A stretch of DNA of 34,534 nt, taken from contig CAZAVY010000025.1 of the NCBI GenBank assembly GCA_964488685.1, forward strand, positions 1 to 34,534. Reading direction: 5' to 3'. Source of the DNA: GCA-001735895 sp964488685. Its GTDB lineage: Bacteria; Pseudomonadota; Gammaproteobacteria; GCA-001735895. Within the stretch, counting starts at the first letter, position 1. Each line of letters begins with the position of its first letter. A program made the translations under genes and the position numbers. Below are positions 15,921 to 23,965 of this stretch, one piece after another. Below the pieces are notes generated by a model that made no database searches, was not told the DNA's origin, and saw only the letters and a program-made list of their open reading frames with translations.

Positions 15921-16589
15921 CTAAATAACGATATCCAGGTTTGCATTCGGCAGCTGAGCGGTTACCTCGAAGTTCATTGTCAAGCGCTCACGTAATTCTT
16001 CCGGAATCTGTTGATAAAGCCAGTCGTTGGCGTTGTCGGAATGATCGGGCAGATAGAATTGGGTGGTCAGGCGCGTCCTGTTATTCACCAGCACCTTGAC
16101 GTGAATGTGCGGGGTACGTCCCGAGTAGGGAACCGGCTTTATGGTGCGAAATGAGTATACACCTGCGGCATTGGTCAGGTCGTGACCAAACCCCTGAAAT
16201 GCCTTGTCACGTGAACTCCAACCAAAATCGCCACGATGCAGATAACGCCCCTTAACATCACACTGCCAAATCTCGACGCGGGCAGCCACGATCGGATTCC
16301 CCGCTCGATTCAACACCCGTCCGCTGAGGGTAACAATTTCGCCGCCCGCCTGATCGACCTCGCCGTTAATCTTAACCAGATCGTTATCGATATCGTCAAA
16401 CCGCATTGACCTTGTCGGATAAAACGGCCCCTCGCTCCCGGCAGGCGTGGTTATCGCGGTCGCGGCAAGACCTGAAACCGGCAACGTCAAAAGGCCGAGA
16501 AACAATTTACGCCGGTCCCGATCGACTCGATCATTCGTTTCGGACTCCCCGAAATGGGACGATTCTATTTTGTGTACCCCTATCAGCAT
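15921..16589 (-). CDS. Intradiol ring-cleavage dioxygenase-like protein with Tat-like signal
   Basis: A 222-residue Fe(III) intradiol dioxygenase-fold protein. The N-terminus carries D-R-R-K-L-F-L-G-L-L-T-L-P, a twin-arginine/Sec-like signal, suggesting export. The core has S-E-G-P-F-Y-P, G-R-V-L-N-R-A-G-N-P-I, V-E-I-W-Q-C-D, G-R-Y-L-H-R-G-D and P-Y-S-G-R-T-P-H-I-H-V-K-V. The two Tyr and two His iron ligands expected of protocatechuate/catechol dioxygenases are therefore present. Exported single-subunit members act on unknown catechols; there are no pca or cat genes nearby. It is divergent from the class V aminotransferase gene. The 26 residues before the twin Arg are longer than usual, so the true start is uncertain. 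Confidence 0.85.
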   Translation of the reverse strand: MLIGVHKIESSHFGESETNDRVDRDRRKLFLGLLTLPVSGLAATAITTPAGSEGPFYPTRSMRFDDIDNDLVKINGEVDQAGGEIVTLSGRVLNRAGNPIVAARVEIWQCDVKGRYLHRGDFGWSSRDKAFQGFGHDLTNAAGVYSFRTIKPVPYSGRTPHIHVKVLVNNRTRLTTQFYLPDHSDNANDWLYQQIPEELRERLTMNFEVTAQLPNANLDIVI

Positions 16590-16645
16590 ACTTACCCCAT
16601 TGAAAGTTTGTGAGACAATGATCCTTTAGTCTGACCAATCAATCT

Positions 16646-18098
16646 ATGAATAATTCCAACCTTCTAGCCAGTTTGCAGGCCAGTTTCATTGGACGTGACA
16701 CCGAGTACCCGACCGTCGACGGTCATCGTGGCCCACGGATTTACATGGATTCCGCAGCCTCCACACTGATGATGGCGCCTGCCTATGATGTGGGTCACGA
16801 ATTTCTGGTGCACTACGCCAGTACTCATTCAGACCTGCACTACGCAGCTCGGGGCGCAACCAATGCCTATGAATGGGCATCAGCGCGTGCTCAAATTTGT
16901 CGACGCCGATTCGGAGCACTACTGCTCGTTTTTCGCCGGCAGTGGGGCAACCGCGGGTTTCAACCGCATGGCGGCAAGCCTGTCTCGCGCACGGCCTGAC
17001 CGCAAAGTGGTACTGGTTTCGGAAATGGAGCATCATTCGAATGATTTACCGCACCGATATCACAGCTCACAGGTCGTTCATGTCCCGTGCCTGGGTGAAT
17101 TCGAACGCTATGGTGGTCTCGACATGAACCGCCTGGGCGAGATATTTGACGAACACCGGGAAAACGTAAATTATATCGCGGTCACCGGGGCCAGTAATGT
17201 AACCGGGGCAATTACGCCACTGGCGGAGATTGCCGACCTTGCCCACGCGGTCGGTGCCTATTTAATCGTCGATGCCTCACAGATGATTGCGCATGCGCCG
17301 GTCAGCATGGATGATGCCGATATCGATGTACTGGTCTTCTCCGGTCACAAGATCTATGCGCCGGGTTCGCCGGGTGTGGTCATTGCCAGGAATAGTTTAT
17401 TGCATGCCATCAAACCCGCCGAACTGGGCGGAGGTATGGTTGATGACGTCTACATTGCGGAATACATGACAACAGATACCCTGCCCGATCGAGAAGAGGC
17501 CGGAACGCCAAATATCGTGGGGGCAATTACCCTCGGTGCGGTTCTGGATCTGCTGACAAAGGTGGGCATGGACAAGGTACGCGAAAAAGAAATTGGTTTA
17601 ATCGATTTTACCTGGAATGGTCTGAAGGGAATCGATGGCGTCAGTGTTTACGGCCCTGATCCCGCGGATATTCCCAGAACCGGCACCATTGCTTTCAATA
17701 TCAAGGGTCTGGACCATGGCCTGACCGCGGCAGCGCTCAACGATTATCACAATATCCAGGTACGTAACGGCTGTTTTTGCGCGCACCCCTACGTGCGTGA
17801 ACTGTTGAAAAAGGAACTGTGGGAAATGGATATCGACCCCGACGCACCAAATGCCGAGGCTGATGTCGAAAGAAAACGCGGCATGTCGCGCGCGAGCCTG
17901 GGTCTATATACCACGCAGGCCGATCTTGAAGCGTTAATCGCCGGAGTAAGTGACCTTGCCGCCAGGCGCGAAGAAATCCTGTCGCTTTACGAACCGATCG
18001 GTTCCAACGGTTACCGCCATTCGAAATTCGAGCCGGCGGCGATGGACTTGTTCGACCCCGAACGCCTGCTTGGGGATTTTCTCGCGCAGTCCGCTTAA
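16646..18098 (+). pseudogene. Class V aminotransferase / cysteine-desulfurase-like gene with a frameshift
   Basis: A PLP-dependent fold-type I enzyme of the SufS/IscS-like class V family, interrupted near codon 78. Frame one (from the ATG at 16646) reads I-Y-M-D-S-A-A-S-T-L and H-S-D-L-H-Y-A-A-R, then A-Y-E-W. After about 16878-16882 homology continues one frame over: H-Q-R-V-L-K-F-V-D-A, F-A-G-S-G-A-T-A-G-F-N, E-M-E-H-H-S-N-D-L-P, D-A-S-Q-M-I-A-H and the PLP Lys in F-S-G-H-K-I-Y-A-P-G-S. The C-terminus appears complete. A net +1 (or -2) change explains it. The reaction is not specified by sequence; cysteine desulfuration or a lyase is possible. It may be a recent pseudogene or a base-calling error. 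It overlaps the convergent MBL gene by 4 bp. Confidence 0.8.
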
Positions 18099-18985
18099 TA
18101 GATTGCGCGATAAACGACCCCGATCCATTTGTCGGCGCTGAATAAACCGCCGCCCCAATCCGCCTCGAGATCCTTGAGCGGTTGTTGCAGAACCGCGTCC
18201 GCGGCTGTTACACCCTGGTTTTTGAGCTTGAGCAGGCGCTCGTATGCGATGGCCAGCATGTCGCGGTAACGTTGCAAATCGTCCCGATCGGCCAGGGGTC
18301 CATGCCCTGGAATTATTTTGCTATCGATATCGGTGTGCGCGAGCAAGGTATCAACACCCGCGATCAAACCCCTGACCGAACCCCCGTTGGCGCCATCGAT
18401 AAACGGGAAAAAACCGTTGAAAAACAGATCACCGGCGTGTACCACGTTGGCGTTTTCGAACAAAACGATGCTGTCACCGTCGGTATGCGCACCGGGAACA
18501 TGAACGATATGCACGGTTTCGCCATTGATGTGCAAACCGATGTTTTCGGAATAGGTCACGGTCGGTAAAGCGAACCCACTCGCAGGTTTGGATTTCATCC
18601 CAAAGGCGCCGATATAAGATCCGTTGACCAGGCGTTGTCTGACTTCATGGTGAGACATGATCAGGGTGCCGGTTTTACCGATATTTTCATTTCCGCCGGT
18701 ATGATCGCCATGAAAATGAGTGTTGATCAGGAATTTGGGCGCCTCACCACCCACCGACTCGATTGCATCGATGATCTGTCCAGTCAGCGGCGCAAACTGA
18801 TCGTCGATCATGAAACTACCGTCCGCTCCGATCAGCAGACCTATATTACCCCCCTTCCCGGTAATCATGTAGACGTTACCCCGAACTTTCGAAGCTTCGA
18901 CCTTAACCGGGTCCTGGGCACGGGCGTCGAACGTCAACAACAGGCCGGTCGCAATGATAATCGTTGACAGTAATTTGTTAGGCAT
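18095..18985 (-). CDS. Exported metallo-beta-lactamase-fold hydrolase
   Basis: A 296-residue MBL-fold protein with an N-terminal signal peptide (L-L-S-T-I-I-I-A-T-G-L-L-L-T-F, cleavage near A-R-A-Q), so periplasmic. The dinuclear zinc site is visible: H-F-H-G-D-H-T-G-G, H-V-P-G-A-H-T-D-G-D-S, H-A-G-D-L-F-F-N-G-F-F-P and I-P-G-H-G-P. The pattern fits the QuiP/SoxH-like MBL hydrolases more than true beta-lactamases. The substrate is unknown. It is convergent with the aminotransferase pseudogene (4-bp overlap) and divergent from the gamma-lyase remnant. Confidence 0.88.
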   Translation of the reverse strand: MPNKLLSTIIIATGLLLTFDARAQDPVKVEASKVRGNVYMITGKGGNIGLLIGADGSFMIDDQFAPLTGQIIDAIESVGGEAPKFLINTHFHGDHTGGNENIGKTGTLIMSHHEVRQRLVNGSYIGAFGMKSKPASGFALPTVTYSENIGLHINGETVHIVHVPGAHTDGDSIVLFENANVVHAGDLFFNGFFPFIDGANGGSVRGLIAGVDTLLAHTDIDSKIIPGHGPLADRDDLQRYRDMLAIAYERLLKLKNQGVTAADAVLQQPLKDLEADWGGGLFSADKWIGVVYRAIY

Positions 18986-19107
18986 AGTGTGACCCCCGCT
19001 CTTGATGCGCGTATGATACTACAAACCGGTTGAGCCATGTTCGCGATCGTATTTCAACAAGGGGATCGGCGGGCTTTGTAGGCGGATATTTTTGCTAATA
19101 GACCTGA

Positions 19108-19136
19108 TTGACATCGCCTCGTATCGGCCCTATTAA
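19108..19136 (+). promoter_or_regulatory. Near-consensus sigma70 promoter ahead of a broken gene
   Basis: TTGACA (19108-19113), a 17-bp spacer and TATTAA (19131-19136) lie 25 bp upstream of the ATG of the gamma-lyase remnant. The promoter seems preserved although the gene it served is degraded. Confidence 0.55.
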
Positions 19137-19161
19137 TAGCACTTTTCGCACCGGATAGCCG

Positions 19162-19670
19162 ATGACATTGAAATCAACCCAAGACAAGGGGATGCAGACC
19201 CTCGCGATTCACGCCGGTGAAAAAAACGATCCCGTCAGTGGGGCTTCGACGCCCAACCTGGTGATGTCGAGTACCTTCGTGGTTGATGAGGAAATCAGCT
19301 TCTCCGCTAACAACCTGACGACCGAAACGCCGTTTGTCTACACTCGCTGGGACAATCCCACCACGCAGCAACTCGAACAAAAATTAACCGTACTGGAGCA
19401 AGCCGAGGCCTGCCTGGCATTCGCCTCCGGAATGGCTGCGAGTGCCGGGATTATGCTGGCGCATCTAAGCCGGGGTGATCATCTCGTCATCAGCAATACC
19501 CACTATCCGGGTACCGCCGAATCCGCACGCGACACGCTAACCCGCAGCACCTGCTCGCGAGGGCACAGATGGGTAATTTTTCCGGCATGATCAGTTTTCG
19601 CACCACAAACCCGAAAGCGGTTGCCGGGAAATCGATCGTCGAAGTGCCCGATTTTATCAAGGTCCACTAA
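19162..19670 (+). pseudogene. Met/Cys-metabolism PLP enzyme (cystathionine gamma-synthase/methionine gamma-lyase type), internally deleted
   Basis: The N-terminal part of a Cys_Met_Meta_PP enzyme is intact: T-L-A-I-H-A-G-E, S-S-T-F-V, Y-T-R-W-D-N-P-T and F-A-S-G-M-A-A-S-A-G. It runs to H-Y-P-G-T-A-E-S near 19530. Homology then jumps to the C-terminal region in another frame, N-P-Q-H-L-L-A-R-A-Q-M-G-N-F-S-G-M-I-S-F, ending in a stop at 19668-19670. A further scrap (F-G-T-M-G-S-T-P-T-P) follows in yet another frame around 19694-19730. The middle, including the PLP-binding Lys, is missing, so no activity is possible. An internal deletion plus later decay explains this better than sequencing error. 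The family makes or breaks C-S bonds of methionine and cysteine. Confidence 0.8.
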
Positions 19671-19852
19671 GAGACCAAAACTCGTGCCTTTGGAACAATG
19701 GGATCAACACCGACGCCTTCCGCTCTGTTCTCGGGTAACAACAGAAAATGCTGTCATCGAGGAAGAGTCACTTCCGCAGCAGTCGGAAATTTATCATGCG
19801 AATTTAACAAAAGGGCGTTTATTCTTGCTTTACTTCGCCGGCTGCAAGACAA

Positions 19853-20752
19853 ATGAATAAACTCCTGCTTGCAATGCTTATCCCGATCCTGACCGCCTGC
19901 GCAAACTCCGCACTGCTGGTAGCCAACACCCTGGCGCGCTTCGATGATTACACTCTGACCAAAAACCAGGCCTACGGCACCCACATCCTCAACCGGCTGG
20001 ATATCTACCAACCCAAGCAAAAACCAAAAGGCACCATCATCTTTTACTACGGTGGCTGCTGGGGCGCCTGCACCACGTATACCCGGGAATATTACCGTTT
20101 CGTGGCCCAGGCGCTGACCTCAATCGGATATATAGCGGTGATTCCAGACTACCGCCGTTACCCCGACGTTTTGTTCCGGAAAATAATGGCAGACAGCGCC
20201 GCAGTGGTCACATGGGTCAGCAACAACATTGCCGGCTATGGCGGCAAAGCAGACCAGATCTTCCTGATGGGACACTCCGCCGGTGGGCACATCGCCGCCC
20301 TGTTAACCGTAAACGAAGCTTATCTGGGAGCAGAATTGCATCGAAACATTCGCGGTTTCATCGGCCTTGCCGCACCTTATGATTTTATTTTCGACAAACC
20401 CTACCTACCCAAATTGTTTGCCGGCCTGGAATATTCCGAATCCCAACCCAGCCATTTCATCGATGGCAATGAGCCTCCGTTGTTGCTGCTCTATGGTAAA
20501 GAGGACAAGCAGGTGTATATGCGCAATATCGTCAATATGACGAAAGCCGTGCGGCAAAAGGGCGGAAAGGTTGAGCCGCATATTTACGACGGGATTGATC
20601 ATGTCGATATTCTTGCCGCGCTTTCTATTCCGTATCGCGGTCGTTTTGAGGTTATGAACAATATTGCTGATTTTTTAGACGGGGCGAATCGCCCCGGGTA
20701 TGCATCGAGCATCGATGAAGTGAACGGCATCGCCGATGCAGGCTACTTTTAA
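19853..20752 (+). CDS. Lipoprotein alpha/beta hydrolase (carboxylesterase-like)
   Basis: A 299-residue esterase-like protein. The N-terminus has a lipobox, L-T-A-C, after a short hydrophobic stretch, so it is probably anchored to the membrane by a lipid on Cys16. The alpha/beta hydrolase core has F-Y-Y-G-G-C-W-G-A (oxyanion region), the nucleophile elbow G-H-S-A-G-G-H, D-I-Y-Q-P, L-L-Y-G-K-E-D (acid) and D-G-I-D-H-V-D (His), in the order expected for BD-FAE/kynurenine-formamidase-like esterases. The substrate is unknown. It ends 3 bp from the convergent desaturase gene. Confidence 0.85.
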   Translation: MNKLLLAMLIPILTACANSALLVANTLARFDDYTLTKNQAYGTHILNRLDIYQPKQKPKGTIIFYYGGCWGACTTYTREYYRFVAQALTSIGYIAVIPDYRRYPDVLFRKIMADSAAVVTWVSNNIAGYGGKADQIFLMGHSAGGHIAALLTVNEAYLGAELHRNIRGFIGLAAPYDFIFDKPYLPKLFAGLEYSESQPSHFIDGNEPPLLLLYGKEDKQVYMRNIVNMTKAVRQKGGKVEPHIYDGIDHVDILAALSIPYRGRFEVMNNIADFLDGANRPGYASSIDEVNGIADAGYF

Positions 20753-20755
20753 AGC

Positions 20756-21646
20756 TCAACCCTGTGCCACGATATCGCGATTCACGCGGTAATAACCCGC
20801 GCCCCTGTATTTGATCTGCCGGCCGGTATAGGCGTGCAGGGCCGGCAGGGCATGGAACGGTACCGAGACCAGGTAATGATGTTCGGCGTGATAAGGCATG
20901 TTCCAGGCCAGAAAATAAACCCACGGCCCGGTGTAGGTAGTGCGCGAATTTTGCAGCATGTTGTCGCTGAAATCACAACCGCTATGCTCGGCCAGCAGAA
21001 ACAGTCGTAGCAGCGGTTGCGCGATGAGTGCTGGAAGGATCCAATACCACCACAAGAAATCGCCGAACCAAACCAGGCTGAACAATAGTAATAACGCGTA
21101 ACCTGCAACATGGATGCGCGCCTCGTCAATAACCGTTTTATGGTGGCGCTGCTCGATATAACTTTCGTCAACCGTTCCCATCGCATGCCGCCAGATCGTG
21201 CTCAGGCTTTGCCACCAGGTCGGTAAACCGGTGAGATATAACCAGTAACGATTGCTGATCAGCGGTTTCAAATCGAGCAGTTCAGGATCGAGCTCCGGAT
21301 TTTGCGTATGTCGATGGTGGGCATAGTGAAAAACGCGAAAATTCTGGAATGGGATCAGCAGCCCGAACCCGATCGGTGCAGCGACCAGGTTATTGAGCCA
21401 ACGGGTTTTAAAAACGGTGAAGTGTATGGTTTCGTGTAACGGTGCAAACAGGAAGATCAACAAGCTGCCAAACAATGGCAGCGTTAGAAACAACCAGGCG
21501 TTATCGTAGGTCAAGTGCAGGCCGATGCCGGCCAGTATCAACATCGACAGATGCGCGGCCAGCTGCACCAGCCCCTTTGCGTCAGACCGTCGTGTCAATT
21601 GCTGCAAAACCTCTGGTGGCAGTTTAATGGTTTCGCTATTTTTCAT
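20756..21646 (-). CDS. Membrane fatty acid desaturase family protein
   Basis: A 296-residue integral membrane di-iron desaturase/hydroxylase with the three His boxes: H-E-T-I-H, H-Y-A-H-H-R-H, and H-A-E-H-H in N-M-P-Y-H-A-E-H-H. Several hydrophobic segments alternate with the boxes in the usual topology. The acyl or lipid substrate cannot be assigned. The start overlaps the thpR stop by 4 bp, and thpR in turn overlaps the VOC gene, so the three are translationally coupled. Confidence 0.88.
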   Translation of the reverse strand: MKNSETIKLPPEVLQQLTRRSDAKGLVQLAAHLSMLILAGIGLHLTYDNAWLFLTLPLFGSLLIFLFAPLHETIHFTVFKTRWLNNLVAAPIGFGLLIPFQNFRVFHYAHHRHTQNPELDPELLDLKPLISNRYWLYLTGLPTWWQSLSTIWRHAMGTVDESYIEQRHHKTVIDEARIHVAGYALLLLFSLVWFGDFLWWYWILPALIAQPLLRLFLLAEHSGCDFSDNMLQNSRTTYTGPWVYFLAWNMPYHAEHHYLVSVPFHALPALHAYTGRQIKYRGAGYYRVNRDIVAQG

Positions 21647-22173
21647 GTCAGCGGATAAGTTTCGATAACACGGTATTGTACGCCATGGTCGACTAGCTGA
21701 ACTTCAACGAGTGCAAATTTATCGACCCTCCACCGGATCGGCTCGAAACATTTTGAGTCAGGCAGGTATTCGATTTTTCGGGCGATAGTCACATGTGGAT
21801 TGTAGCGCCGTGCCTCGGGCCGATAATCACAGAGACTCAAACGCCGTCCCAATCGCTTGTGTAATTCTCCGAGCGTCACCGGAAAATCACCGCAACCCAG
21901 CCATGCAACCCCGGGTCTGCTGAAAATTCCCCGGTGATCGATGCTGAATTCGAATGCATCGGTTTCTACCAGTCGCGCCTGCCGCTGCAAACAATCCAGC
22001 TGATCGAAATACACATTGCCGATGAAGTGCAGCGTCAGGTGTAAATTATAATCGGCTACGCGTCGCGCCGGAGTTTTGACCGGTATCGATTTAGCGACAC
22101 CATTGAGGCGCTCGCGCAATGCATCGTCCGGCCACAAGGCAAAAAATATGCGGATATCTTTGTTTTCTCTCAC
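21643..22173 (-). CDS. thpR: RNA 2',3'-cyclic phosphodiesterase (LigT/ThpR family)
   Basis: A 176-residue 2H phosphoesterase. The two catalytic H-x-T/S-x motifs are present: H-L-T-L (in N-L-H-L-T-L-H-F-I-G) and H-V-T-I-A-R. R-I-F-F-A-L-W-P-D at the N-terminus is typical of ThpR. The enzyme opens 2',3'-cyclic phosphates to 2'-phosphomonoesters in vitro; its biological role is unclear. It is the middle gene of a three-gene operon with 4-bp overlaps on both sides. Confidence 0.9.
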   Translation of the reverse strand: MRENKDIRIFFALWPDDALRERLNGVAKSIPVKTPARRVADYNLHLTLHFIGNVYFDQLDCLQRQARLVETDAFEFSIDHRGIFSRPGVAWLGCGDFPVTLGELHKRLGRRLSLCDYRPEARRYNPHVTIARKIEYLPDSKCFEPIRWRVDKFALVEVQLVDHGVQYRVIETYPLT

Positions 22174-22613
22174 CCCTCTTTACACGGCACATCCGGCACC
22201 CAGATGTAACCGTCGTCATCGATGATATGGGTTTCACGTAAACCGTGATCGGGCTGGTCTCGTGGTCCATCCAGAACCTTGAATCCATACTGCTGGGCAC
22301 GTTCAGCGACGCCATCCGGATCGCAGTGATGCAAGCGCAGCTCGACACCAGCGCCGCGACGATCTGCATTTTTGGTGTCTGCCAGAAGCGCGTGTTTATC
22401 GTAGGTATGATCGGCATGCACCATCCAGTTGCCGCCGTAGCCACTCAGAATTAACAGGTCTGCATCCTGGTGCAAAATCCCGGCTTTTAGCACATCACGT
22501 TGAAAAACCAGTGCCCGCTCCAAATCGGTACTGAGGACATTGATCGTGAACCCTGACAATGACTGACCGTAATCAGGAGGTGCTATAAATGGTGATGTGC
22601 TGCTTTTTTTCAT
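22170..22613 (-). CDS. VOC (glyoxalase/bleomycin-resistance-fold) family protein
   Basis: A 147-residue vicinal-oxygen-chelate protein: S-G-F-T-I-N-V-L-S-T-D-L-E-R-A-L-V-F begins the first beta-alpha-beta repeat, and R-E-T-H-I-I-D-D-D-G-Y-I-W-V-P-D ends the second. VOC proteins coordinate a metal and include lyases, dioxygenases and binding proteins, and this one cannot be assigned further. It is the first gene of the VOC-thpR-desaturase operon. Confidence 0.8.
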   Translation of the reverse strand: MKKSSTSPFIAPPDYGQSLSGFTINVLSTDLERALVFQRDVLKAGILHQDADLLILSGYGGNWMVHADHTYDKHALLADTKNADRRGAGVELRLHHCDPDGVAERAQQYGFKVLDGPRDQPDHGLRETHIIDDDGYIWVPDVPCKEG

Positions 22614-22923
22614 GGGTTATGGATAGTTCCAGTGGCTCCTTGAATTAAAAATCGGGTGCGGCACACAACTTAAACTATCGGCCGGCAATGGCAACCCTGG
22701 CTGCAGGGTATATCTAGTGCTGGCCGTAACCGCGGTCGCGATCAGCGCGATTAGCAGATTTCGCGAAAAGATCATTGTACACGGCGGTTATTCGGTTGGG
22801 AAAACTGGCTTGAAGGCAAATGCTCCAGCTAAAGCGCCATTATCGCGCAGACTATCGAAATGCTCGCAAGCGCCTTCGATGGTCGGGATGTCGTCACCCG
22901 GGATTACCGCGACACGGTAACTG

Positions 22924-22978
22924 GCCCGCATTTCACACCACCCTTCTACTGCGACGAACGGTGGTGTGAAATGCGGGC
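22924..22978. repeat. Perfect 19-bp inverted repeat (REP-like)
   Basis: GCCCGCATTTCACACCACC at 22924-22942 is perfectly repeated in inverse orientation at 22960-22978, with a 17-nt loop. There is no T-run on either side, so it does not look like a simple terminator. It resembles mobile or bimorphic REP-type palindromes. Confidence 0.75.
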
Positions 22979-22982
22979 TGAT

Positions 22983-23082
22983 ATGTTTTAACTTGCAACG
23001 AATTGTTATAGAACGCTTTTTTCTGGAACCATTCTTGTCGAAAACATCAGACTTCATGTTTTCGACAGGGAAGTTAAAACAT
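22983..23082. terminator. Nested hairpins downstream of livF
   Basis: The inner stem is TGTCGAAAACAT (23036-23047) with ATGTTTTCGACA (23056-23067), 12 bp and an 8-nt loop. The outer arms are ATGTTTTAACTT (22983-22994) and AAGTTAAAACAT (23071-23082). The position, 17 bp after the livF stop on the minus strand, suggests 3'-end formation or protection of the liv transcript. There is no canonical U-tract directly after the inner stem. Confidence 0.5.
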
Positions 23083-23098
23083 GATGTCTAGCGCTCAT

Positions 23099-23965
23099 CT
23101 AACCGCCGAGGAAAAGTTCCCCAACCTTGGAATTCTTCAGCAGGTCGTCGCCTCTTCCGGCGATCGCGATTTCTCCGGAGACCAGCACATAACCGATGTC
23201 GGCAAATTCGAGACCTTTCTTGGCGTTTTGCTCGACCATAATGATGGTCTTGCCCTCGTTGTTTTGCAGGTCGTCGAGGATTTCGAACACCATGTCGATA
23301 AACCGTGGCTCGAGGCCAATCGACGGCTCGTCGACCAGTAAAATTTCAGGGTTCATCACCAGCGCGCGCGAAATTTCGAGCAACCGACGTTCGCCACCGG
23401 AGAGTACACCGGCCTTGTGTTTACGACGATCAGCAAGGCGCGAGTACTTGTCGAACACCTTTTCAGCCGCCTGCCTGGCTTGCTGGGGTTTGTCCTTGAG
23501 GAAACCGCCCATCCACAGGTTCTCCTCCACCGTCATGCCGGGGAAAATGGACTTGTCCTGCAGGATATAGGCGATCCCGGCCCGTGCCAGCTTTTGATTC
23601 GGCGTCAGGCCGGTCACGTCCAGTTTGTCGCTGCCCGATCCAATTTCAATCGAGCCGGAAAAAATCCGGTTAAAACCGAATATCGCGTGCAGGATGGTGG
23701 ATTTGCCGGCACCGTTGGGACCGATCAGACACAACGACTGGGCTTTGCCTACGCGCAGATCAAAGTTATGCAGAATTTCCATCTGCCCGTAGCCCGCGAC
23801 GAGATTATTGATCGTCACATGTGACGCGTTACCGGCGAGTTCATCGAGGTGTTCGATCGAAATTTCTTCGGCAATGGCCGCCGCCTGGCGGGTAACTTCC
23901 TCGACCGAAATTACCGAATCGATGCCACCCCCATGGTAACCGCGTGCTTTGTCGTTATCGGTCAT
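23099..23965 (-). CDS. livF: Branched-chain-type amino acid ABC transporter, ATP-binding protein LivF
   Basis: A 288-residue ATPase of the Liv/HAAT uptake family. Walker A is G-P-N-G-A-G-K-S-T, the signature is L-S-G-G-E-R-R, Walker B is I-L-L-V-D-E-P, and the switch His is replaced by Gln in V-E-Q-N-A, which is common in LivF. The ABC domain starts around residue 49; an extra N-terminal segment of about 48 residues (starting M-T-D-N-D-K-A) precedes it. The usual length is near 235 residues. The start directly abuts the livG stop. It powers import together with LivG, LivH, LivM and LivK. Confidence 0.9.
   Translation of the reverse strand: MTDNDKARGYHGGGIDSVISVEEVTRQAAAIAEEISIEHLDELAGNASHVTINNLVAGYGQMEILHNFDLRVGKAQSLCLIGPNGAGKSTILHAIFGFNRIFSGSIEIGSGSDKLDVTGLTPNQKLARAGIAYILQDKSIFPGMTVEENLWMGGFLKDKPQQARQAAEKVFDKYSRLADRRKHKAGVLSGGERRLLEISRALVMNPEILLVDEPSIGLEPRFIDMVFEILDDLQNNEGKTIIMVEQNAKKGLEFADIGYVLVSGEIAIAGRGDDLLKNSKVGELFLGG

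Larger units (their letters stand above)
22614..23098. other. Gene-free, dyad-rich intergenic region between two minus-strand operons
   Basis: 485 bp without a convincing gene, between the VOC gene start and the livF stop. It contains the 19-bp perfect inverted repeat at 22924-22978 and the nested hairpins at 22983-23082. A minus-strand frame crossing it (22788-23057) includes a Y-R-V-A-V-I-P-G-D string, but it runs through the repeat and resembles no full family. Confidence 0.6.

Noticed and set aside
16870..16890. Programmed ribosomal frameshift in the class V aminotransferase gene
   Set aside because: No slippery heptamer, internal Shine-Dalgarno or downstream pseudoknot is visible around the change of frame.
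22788..23057. Minus-strand open frame with a Y-R-V-A-V-I-P-G-D string, possibly a dehydrogenase
   Set aside because: It runs through a perfect inverted repeat, lacks the rest of the isocitrate/isopropylmalate dehydrogenase fold, and has no ribosome-binding site.
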